From Sepioteuthis lessoniana (lineage: Eukaryota > Mollusca > Cephalopoda > Myopsida > Loliginidae), in assembly GCA_963585895.1 (NCBI GenBank), contig OY757915.1:88429747-88493746 (forward strand): DNA of 64,000 bases, read 5' to 3'. The notes under the pieces were generated by a model. That model was not told the origin of the DNA, did no database searches, and saw only the letters and a list, made by a program, of their open reading frames with translations. Positions 41,301 to 51,800 of the stretch are shown piece after piece (position 1 is the stretch's first letter; the number at the start of each line of letters is the position of its first letter). Made by a program: the position numbers and the translations under genes.

Positions 41301-44300
41301 TGTAACTACTCAGACTGATCGTGCCCAACCTCAGAGATTTCCACAGTTTGTATCCCCACCACCCTTGCCCCAACCCTCGAGTATGTGCAGCTCATCATAT
41401 TCTAGCACTCCAAGCAGTACTCAGTACACATCTAATTATCCACTGGATCATGGTGCTTCTTCATACCCATCTCAGCGATCCCACCCAGAAATCAACATTC
41501 AGCAAAACAATTACCATCCAGGCATGACCATTAACCATGAGATGATGCATACCCAAAATTACATCAACCCACGCCTCACCCCTAATCATGCATCTAGCAA
41601 CACATACCCTTTCCCTTACCATCCGCAACACTCTGAGATGCAGCATGGGAGCTTGCCTAACCGCCGTGATATGCACTTACCAGTGGGTAATGATTCTGGG
41701 ACCCTGAAATCAAATTGCTCAATGGCAGATTTTTGGAAAGGAGATATGTGTGAATCTTTTACTTATATACCCAACCATCAAACATTGCCTAAAGATGAAA
41801 TGCCAAGTCCTGGCCAGAAGCCTTACCCAGGTTTTGCACCTCCAGCAAGAATGAGTCCCCATGATCAGAACTCTAATTTACATGCCAACAGAATTTTCAC
41901 TCCGCCTGATGGTAATTTAGGTCAGTACCAGAACTGTCAGCCACAGCCTGGTGTTGATAATAATGAAAACAGATATAACCGACAATTTAAATTTAACCAG
42001 ACCTCTCCTTTACCTAACTGGAATTATGATAAATTTTCCCACAGTATGAAATATACGAGTCCAAACTCTGGGAAAAGACTTTGGAATGATTTGATAAATT
42101 ATTCTGAATACAACTTGGATTCCACAACACGAGATGTCCACTTTCAGCCTGACTGGAGAATGTCACGGGCGGAATATCTCCTAGCTGATCTACGGGGTTC
42201 CCAACAGAAGCTCCAAAACCAGGACCTATCTGCCTCTGCACCAGACCGCTTCCAGGCTAATGTGTTTGAACCACATGCTCCTAAGTCCCGATTCCGTTCC
42301 ATGACAATGGATTGTAGTTCTCGTAGTCACTTGAGGCCAAACAGTTTGTACAGTCATTCGTTTCAGAGAAGCAGTACCTTACCTCATTCAGGCTTTGCTT
42401 CTCTTGGACCAAATGGGGATAATTTAGCTCCTCCCCGAGACTTTGCTGCTCCTCCTAATCAGTTCTCTAGTACTCCCAGGATACAACAGCATTCTAGATC
42501 CAGAACAGGAGGTATTGGTCCTGATGTTGCATCCTTTGCAGGTGGGGATGGTCAGCCAGATCATTATCTGAGTGAGGATCTTAACATTTCCCTTAAAAAG
42601 TCTGGATTAACTGATGAATATTTGCAGCTGTTGAACAAGTCAGCAAGATCTTTGCCCAAAATAGAGACATCTTCAATGCCAGTCTCTGAAGGACGCACTC
42701 GGGACCCAAAGACTCTTAAGATCCTTGAAGAAGCTTCCAAGCTACTGAACACCAACTCCAGTCAATCGCAGATTCTGTCCGAGATGCATGAAACAAAATC
42801 CTATCCTGAATCAGTGAATGGTGCTGGGTTCCGTGGTGTTGATCATCTTGAAGGGACCCTGAACAGTGCCAGTAGCATTGATCAAAGCCAGAACAATGAA
42901 TTAAGATCAGTGATGAAGATAAATGAAGAATATGCCAATATGATTGCTTCTGATGGGAAGCAGACGACAGATACACCCAAGAATTCCACTCTTCGTCACA
43001 AGAACAAATCCCAGAAACGACAAGCATTACATAACCAGTTCAAAGAGTGGGAAAGAGAACAACTGGACATTATGGATATGGTTAATCTAAAATATTTACC
43101 TGTCAGCTTCACAGTAAAATACCTTGAAAAAAAGGTCAATCATTGCATTGCTCAGACTGATCTCCTATTGGATTCTTTAGACGATGAAGATCCGACCACA
43201 ACATCGGCTGTCTCAGAAGCTAACAGCACCACAACTATGGATGAGGATGTCTTTGAGAGTTCTTCAGCATCAAATACCAGACTCTCTGGTCTGTCTATGG
43301 ATTATCTCCAGCTGCCACAACAGCAGGAGAGCAGCCGTCAAAACACACACACTCTCTCGAACAGCTCTTTGTTTGAAGCCGGATTTGATACTGGATCTGA
43401 ACTGAGCCCTAATGCTTGGCTGCAACTGCAGTCATCCATACCAAACCTGTTGACTGATGATGCTGCCACAGATGGGGATGTTAGCTGGACTGATGAAATG
43501 GGATACTTACACCATGAGGCTGACCGCCCCATTGACACCCTCACTTACACCAAGTCTTCAGTGGCTTCCTCCATGACTGACCTATCTCAAGATAAATCCG
43601 ACCAGACCATCTCTGAGAGCCAAGATATCTCATCTCAGGGATCACTTGAACAAGATGCCATAAGTATGCTTGAGGAAGTATCACGGTTTAGAAAGTTTTA
43701 TTCAGCTGAGATTGAGAAAATTCGAGATGGCCTTACAGAAATGGATGTAAGGGTGTTTGCACATCAAAGGTAAATGATAAAATTTTATCTGAATCTCTGA
43801 GATGAGAAATTATTATTATTGTTATTATTCATTGATGTACTTGGATTGATTGTTATTACAATCATGTTTTGGCTATTGTATCCGCTGGCTAGGGCCTTGC
43901 TCCCAATCGAGCCCTGTGTCTTAAGGGAGCCTTGCTCTAGAGTGTAATCTACTCTTAGCTCATTAAGCTCATATAACAACACATTGTAATATATATGTAT
44001 CTAATTGGGCCTACACCTCCTAAGACAAGCTCTGCTTTTGGTTTTCTTCAGGTATCTGTGATAGTTGGTAATCTTTTGGAAATTTGGAACCAGAATCTTT
44101 ATTCACTCCGCAAGGGGTTGAGGGTATTCTTATTCCACTGACTATGCTTAGAGGATAACATGTATCAGTTTATTCTTTCTTGTTTGTATTTCTCCAATCC
44201 CTTTGCAGAGTGTGACACAAGGTCAGTTTTAATCAAAGTATGGCTGGTTTGAATTTAGTTTTCCTTTTCCTAGACTGGTTCCCATATCATTTACTTATGG

Positions 44301-44321
44301 TTCTCTCTCTCTATCTATCTA

Positions 44322-44357
<36 letters not shown>

Positions 44358-47052
44358 AGTACATCACTTATGAGCTTGTCCCTTCTTTTCCAGCAGTGTC
44401 CTGCATGTCTGGTTCGTCTAACTTCGATAGTTTTCAGGATGGGAGGCAGGTGGCTGTATAGTTGGTGCCTTGTAGGGTGTTGCTACCAGGACTTGTTCAA
44501 TATTGCTCACAACATTCTTGTGTAATTGTCGTCTAGCTTCTTCTCCAGCCATTTTGTTAGCGTCCAAGTAGTGCATCCATACAGCAGTATCGACACGACT
44601 GCTGCCTGGAAGAAACTGCATTTCATTTTATCCATCAGGTCAGATTTCCATATGATCGATAGCTGTCCATGCGTTCATTAGCCGTGTGTCAATGTCTTTT
44701 TTGGTTGATGAGACGCTGCTTCCTAGGTAGGTGAATTTGTCTACCAGTTTCAGAGAGGTTCCATCTAGTGTGGAAATGTTGCCCGTTGGATAATAGCACA
44801 TATATTCAGTTTTGTGTGCATTGACATGGAGGCCAATGCCTGCGGCAGCTCGTTCCAAACTATGCAGTAGTGTTTCAACTTGGTTGGGTATATTTGCCAG
44901 AATCGCTATGTCATCGGTGTAGGTAATTGTTTTTGCGGGGTACCTTCTGCTTCTTTTCTTTGTCAGCTCAAAGCCGTTTTCTCTGATTTTATCAATCGAT
45001 GTTCTAAGCACGTAGTCTAGACAGATGATAAAGAGGTATGGGGCTAGTGTGTCCTCTTGCAGTACTCCTGCTACAATGTCGAAGTATTCTGTGTCTCCAT
45101 CTGGTGAATGTACTTTCACTTTGGTATTTCTATAGAGAATCATTATTGCTGCAATGGTCTCTTTTGGTATGCCGTATGCTAGTAGGATTTGTTCCATCTT
45201 CCCTCTGTGAATGGAATCAAAGGCCTTGGTAAAGTCGACAAATTTTTTGCCCGTATGCCTTCAAGGATTCTACGGATGGTCAATATTTGGGAGGTCATGG
45301 ATCTATTTCTTCGGAAGCCATTTTGTTTTTTCCTAAGGATGTGGTTTCGTAGTAGGGCATTGTAAATTTTGGCTGCTATGGATGTAAGTGTTATACCTCG
45401 GTAGTTCTTGGCTAATCCGAGGTCACCCTTTTTAGGGAAAGGGAGGATGCATCCCTTCATCCATCTGTTTATTGGATTTTGATTATAGACTGCATTGCAG
45501 TGTCGGAGCAGTATGTTGTTGAATTGTCTGGTCTTCCATACTTCTGGGGGAATCTTGTCAAGCCCTGCAGGTTTCCTATTTTTAATTTTTCTAAGAACCG
45601 AGTCGAGTTCTTCTTGAGTGAACGGTCCTAGTTTAATGTCCAATTGCTTACTAATAATTCTGGTGATTGGTTCATGCGTTACTTTCGGTGGGTTTCCTAG
45701 TAGATTTTCGAAATGTTGTTTCCACAGTTTTATTCTTTCTTGTTGGTTTGTAGGAGGCAGTTTTCACATGTGCACGTTTTTCTCTAACTGCTAACGTTTC
45801 CCATGGGACTCTATATTTAGTTCTAGGTTTTGTTGGAATACTCTTCGCTGTGGCCTCGAGGTGCGTGTTGACAAAAGGGTACCTTTTTCTGTCTTCTCTT
45901 GTAGTGTCTCAAGTCTGTTTCTTAATTCTAATACATATTTATCTCTAATATCTCTGTTCTTAAGAAGAGCCCAGTCATAGTGTTTGGTGGTCGCTGTTTG
46001 TGTGGCATATTTTTGTAGGCTTAGTCGTATATTTGCCATGACTATTTGGTGATCAGAGGACACGCCCTCGAAAGAGGAGTATTCCTTGCAATTCATTGCA
46101 CTATTTTTCCATTTCTTATCTGTGCTTTACTATTGTTCGCATACATGTAGGTCCATAATTTTCCCTCCCATTTTTGATAGTTTGTATTGAGGCATATTAA
46201 TCTATTTTCTATCATGAAATCTGTTAGATGTTGTCCATTCCTATTTGACGTGTTGTGTAGGCTGTATTTGTTGTTTTCGTTTTTCCCAATTTTGGCATTC
46301 ATGTCTCCGCCAATGACTAGCACGTTGTTTCAGAATGCTACGCACTAGAGAGGATAGCTCATCGTAGAAGGCAACTAGTTCAGTTTCTTCACTAACATTG
46401 GTAGGGCTGTAGCAGGAGATGATTGTTGCTCTGGGATTGCCATTAAAAGTAGCTGCCATCATCCTAGGTTGTATTTTCTCTATGCTATTAAGTGTTTTTT
46501 ACCTTCTTGGTCCTATAAGCATTCCTACACCCCATATTGTGGCAAGTTTTAACTTAGTTATAGTCCAAGATTAATGTATATTTATAAGAGTTTGGGGTAT
46601 ATTTTCACCTGTCTTCTGATACGGGCCCTAACAATTTTTTTGTATTAAGGACTTCTTTTACTTAACCTGGTTTTTTTTTTGTTTTGTTTTTTAAATTACT
46701 ATGGGGGGTCAGTGGGCATTCTAAGCTTTTAGAAGAGATTCAAAACATATGCCGTGCATGCTAGCACATTTGACCAGGGTCATATATTCAATTTGGATTT
46801 ATGGTAAGTGTCTTTACATTTAAAACACACTGTACAAGCAGCATTTTACAAAGAATAAAACAGCATAAAATTTTGTAAAATTTTAGGCATTTTAAATTAT
46901 TTGGACTTAGACATTATACTAACCAGTATTGAACCTTTGGTGGCACAAGTTAGATTTTCATCTCTCCTGTTCTGCTCTACCGTTTAGTCATTAATGAATT
47001 TAAATAAAATTTGGGAAGGTCTACTACTTGGGGAGGGGGACAATAGTTATTT

Positions 47053-47099
<47 letters not shown>

Positions 47100-48808
47100 T
47101 GGCATTGGGACTTTCTTTACTTAGGCTGTTTTTTTTTTTTTTTTTGTTTTCTTCTAAACTACTGGGTGGTGGGGACTACTTCAGTGGGCATTCTAAGCTT
47201 TTAGAAAAGATTCAAAACATGTGCCGTGCATACTAGCACATTTGACCATATACTATTTAACCTGTGCTTATATACGTTTTTGTTTTTAACTTGGGCATTT
47301 GCTGCTATCTCAACCTAAACTTTGAGAACTTCCAATGTTGTATAGCCATGACTATGACTAACTATACAAACACATAATACATATACATCTACATATGCAT
47401 GCAGAACACAATGAAGACGACAAGTGACACAGTTCTTAGAAAAATATACCTCTCACTTTATTTGAAAGGTTGCATGTGAGAGGGAGTTGGAGACTGAACA
47501 GAACTGCAACATATTGACCCCCACTCTTATGGCCATCAGTGTTGTGTCTTTCTCGTTCTCCAGGGTTGCTCAACCAGAGGTCTGGGGGCCCAACTCTCTG
47601 CTGGGTGGTGGCTTCTTTCTCTACCACATTTTGTCTCCAAACTCTCTGGTCTCTAAACTGGTCTAGTCTCCAACTGGTCGGACTTCCTGTCTTCACTGAG
47701 TTATATAATAGTTCAACGCCCCCTTCTTCTTGTGGGCATCACAATTTCACTCATTCAACCCATCCACGGTCAAGGTTATAATTCTGATATTCCTCGACCG
47801 GATGCACCTGTTATTTACATAGGTGCATTTCCTATTTTGACGGCCTGGCCAGGTCGTAGGTCAATATACAACACCAAGACTAGCTCGGAAACAACTTATT
47901 ACTAAATAATTACCCAGCATTGCTAATGATATTACATCAAGTTGAATGTCCTTACTTAATTAGAGCTGGCCAGATTAAAATCCAGTTTTATGCCAGGCTT
48001 ATAAGGAGAATAAGTAAAAGTAAAGTTGGCGACCATAGTCGAGGGTGACCCGAAGGCTCCCTTTTCGATAGCTGCTACACCAAGGTGTTGGGGAGGGCGC
48101 TACTCCTTCCCTCGATTGCTTCACTTTACCCTTGATCCGTACCTTATAATGCTGAGTGTTAAACAAGGAGGCATCAAGTACCATTTTTTGAGTCTTTGGT
48201 ATGACTCGACCTGGGATTGAACCCAAGTCTCCCGGGCCATTGGCGAACACTCTAACCGCTAGGCCAAGCCTAATGTACTAATTCTTTTAATTTCATGAAA
48301 ATTATGGTGATTGAATATTCATCAGTGAATGTTAATGATAAATAATTATTTGATAAAATCCTGTTTACTCACATTTTAAAACAGATTTTACATTATTGAA
48401 TTATGCATGCTTTTACAGCAGGGGTTATTAAACTTTTTCTTTTAGCATATCAATTTGTTCTGTCCAGTAATGTTGAGGTCTGATAAAAAAAACAACATGT
48501 AGTGTAAAATATATGGATACTATAAACTGGACTTGTCTTTAATTGGAATCATTTTGAGATGAGGCTTTTTTTAATCTGAGAATTAATTTTTATTTATTAC
48601 GGACTTTTCCCCCTCATCTTGGTAGTTTTTTTTTTTTCTTATCAAAAAAAAAATATATATATATATAAACTGGACATTGGGCATCAATATTTGTAACTTA
48701 GTTTTCTTTTTTTAAATTAGATGAATGAGTTTGGCACTTTCCATCAAATGAGTCCATCATTCAAACACTTTGAGTGATACACATCTGCATATAATTCTCA
48801 ACTGATAG

Positions 48809-48843
<35 letters not shown>

Positions 48844-51800
48844 AACTTTATATAAAAACAAGAGTTTTGTGCATAACTTTTATAAGAACGCCATTAAAAA
48901 AATTAAAGAAATGACTTCAAAATCTTTCATCTTTTTATTTACAATATGTTTATTTAACAATGAGACAAAAATCCTATTTTGATATAGATTTTACGAAAAT
49001 CTACTTCTAAGTAAGAATAAATAAATAAATTTAGAGGAGATAGGTTATTGAAAACATTTCTTGCTCTACTATTATATTATTCTCTCTGCCTGGGCAATGC
49101 TGGTTAACCCTTCCAGTTTTAATGTAAAGCAAATTGTATTTACTGTTTTTTATGACTGTATAATTATTACTTGAAATTATTATTATAACTGTATAATTAT
49201 TACTTGAAACCATATAATTATTGTATTAGACAGGAATACTTGAAAACATCCTTATGCAAATTATTTGTTTTAAGTAGGAATACTTTATATTGTGTAACTG
49301 TGCAAAGAAAAAAAAACTTAAGAAACTACTACACAAAAAATGTAAACTGAATGCAATTTCTAAACAATAGGCATGAAATAACCTGAGATGGGTTGATATG
49401 CCATTAAAATCACTCTATTTTATCTTGACTTTTCTCTCTTTTCTCATTTTTTTCTTTCCTTCTCCTTCAGCTATTTTAATTTTATTTAGGTTTGTCCTTC
49501 TCTATTTGTTTTTCCTGAATGTCTTATGTATATATCTCTTGTGTCTCTCTCTTTTTTAATGTATTTTCTCTTATTTTTGTGTTCTGGAGATGACTGTAAA
49601 CTATCTGATGGTGAGGCTTCAGTAATGCTGGAGCTTTGGGGAATGTACGGTACCCCTTCATTGCTTTTACTCTCAGGTCCACTCTGACTCAGTGACCTTT
49701 AGGGTCCAATTTATGGGTCGAAGAGAAGTATTTATTAACATTAAATTGAATTATTAGTACTTGATAACAATACTTTAGCTCATTTTTAAAAAAATGTTAG
49801 CTACAAACTATTCATTTAAAAATCACATTTAAACTGGGTTTAGCATTGAATAACAATTGAGGGTTGATATGCCATTAAATCAAATAACCTAACCATCTAT
49901 AATTTTTCTTTGTTTTCATTAAATTTAAAAATCTTTTTTTCAGTTCATCACGTTCAGGGAATTCAAAAAACAGACGCCACAGTCATCATAAAAATCAGGT
50001 ATAAAATATAGTTTCTTTCTTAACTGCAGATTTGAATCTTCATTCAAAACAGCTGCTTTTGTTTTTGTTTTTTGTCTGAGAATCCATTTTAAAACATCTT
50101 TGTGTTAAATTTGCCTTCATGAGTAGGAGAATAAGGATCAGAATGTAGTATCAGTGCCAATGGAAATTTTATGGTGAGTTTGAAAATTATTGATGTAAAT
50201 ATCTAATCAACTGATTGCCTTACCAAGATAAAAGAGCCCAGTCTTTTCTATTTACCCATAGTTGGAGGGGAAATGGATTCATGCCCTCCCCAATGACATT
50301 AGTTTGAAGTGAAATGCAAATTTGAACTTGGTTCACTGTGATTACATTTCTAACGATCATTACTGTTAAGCCTTGTGCTACTCCTTATAGGACTTATAGT
50401 AATATTTATAAAAATGCTCCATGTTTTTACATTGTTTTTAGTTGCACAAAACTTGGAATATTTTTATGCAATATTGTATGAACAAAATATCTTGGTTACT
50501 CCAGGTAAATCATTGCTTTCACTGTTTTCCTCCTCATCATCAACAACAATTTGTCTTGAATTACTGTATAGTTTTACTGCCCAAAGAAAATCTTAGACAA
50601 AAATTTTTTGTGTGTTATTTTGTCAACCAATCACAAATGTTTAAGTATCTGTGATGTGTGAGGGAGAGGGTGTTTTTGTTTTCTCTTATTGATATTTACT
50701 ATCTTTCTTTTTTCCCCCTTTTTATTTAAGATTTCCAGCTGTGATAAAACAATCAGAAGTAAAAGTTTGTGCCCATTAAGTCCAAATGGGGCTGCCAATC
50801 AAATGTAAGTTGACTTTAACAATCATTATTTGAAAAGAAATAGGATTAACACTGGTTGAACTTAGAACTGATTCATCTGAAAAGGGCGCATTTTGATAAT
50901 GCATTTTTTGATGTATAAAATGCTATATTAAGGTGACTTTAATTTTTCTCAAGTAATAAATACATTTTTTTGTCATTTTAAAAATACAGTTTTTATTGCA
51001 GCTTTGTCATTCTATTCAAGTCAAATTTTCCATTTTTCCAAGTAATATTTGAAAGAAAAACATTCAAATTTAAGCTTCTCTGTGGTTTATTTTTATAAGA
51101 TCTGTAAATATTTCCTGATCTTAATTTGAAAAAATTTCTTTAGAAATTTCAGAAAATTAAATAAAAGGATTTGGTGTGTGACTTAAAATATATTTTCATA
51201 TAGTTTTCTTTTAGAATTCCATTTACAAAAGTAAATACTTTTATTAATAACTTTTTAATTAACAATTATTACTTGAAAGTTTTTTTCCTTAAAAATTTCC
51301 TTTGTTTTTGTGGAACATTTTCAAGTGTTACAAAATAGAAACTATTTAAAGACAAATATATCAGTTTCTGTTGCATGTAAGAAAAAAAAATCTAGTATTT
51401 CTTTTAATCAATTATGCAAATATTATGATGTTGAAATTAACTTTAGTACAAATTTTAAGAATTTTTTTCAAAATTATGAGGGAACCCCCCCCCAAGTTTA
51501 TCATAAATTGGAACATTTTTTTTTTTTTTTCAACAAAACCATTTTTGGCTGCAAAAATGATGCTTTTTGAAAAAACAATTAATAAAAAATTTTTTACTGT
51601 AAACAATATTTGTACGCTCATTCTTTGTTTTTGAATAAATATCTCCAGATCTATAGTTTGTATACAATTTTTTTTGTTTTCTTAGATCGAAACCTTCTTT
51701 GGAATAAGCTGAATCAGAATATATATGATTTTGAGATCTAATTGTTGTAGTTTTTGTTTAGAAGCTGAACGTGTAAATGCATTGATGAATCATGTTGATT

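Larger units (their letters stand above)
44356..46560 (-). mobile_element. RTE-like LINE relic, antisense in the intron after the giant exon
   Basis: Read on the - strand: endonuclease part at about 46490-46000, with SCYSPTNVSEE, the GGDMNAKIG block and SSDHQ, typical of APE-type endonucleases. The reverse transcriptase follows at 45660-44640, with RKIKNRKPAGLDKIPPEVWK, GCILPFPKKGDLGLAKNYRG, FRRNRS, and YTDDIAILAN where YADD is expected. The C-terminal frame at 44621-44418 is shifted. About 70 codons seem lost between the two domains (near 45770), the 3' end stops abruptly at a microsatellite, and several frame changes are present. Clade is judged RTE-like by eye; a phylogeny would settle it. 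Confidence 0.85.

Noticed and set aside
43432-43443. Second SxIP (SSIP) in the tail
   Set aside because: Surroundings are acidic (NLLTDDAATDGD), unlike the basic context needed for EB binding.
43338-43544. Antisense open frames inside the giant exon (also at 39023, 40461, 41158, 42716)
   Set aside because: Shadows of the long sense frame; no independent start context or family match.
36487-43773. Treating the giant open frame as an intronless gene starting at the Met at 36487
   Set aside because: That Met lies before the TTTCAG acceptor, and the frame joins perfectly in phase to exons j and l.
48013-48270. A functional tRNA gene on the - strand
   Set aside because: Box A and box B are present, but the sequence runs on into a SINE body and does not close a full acceptor stem.
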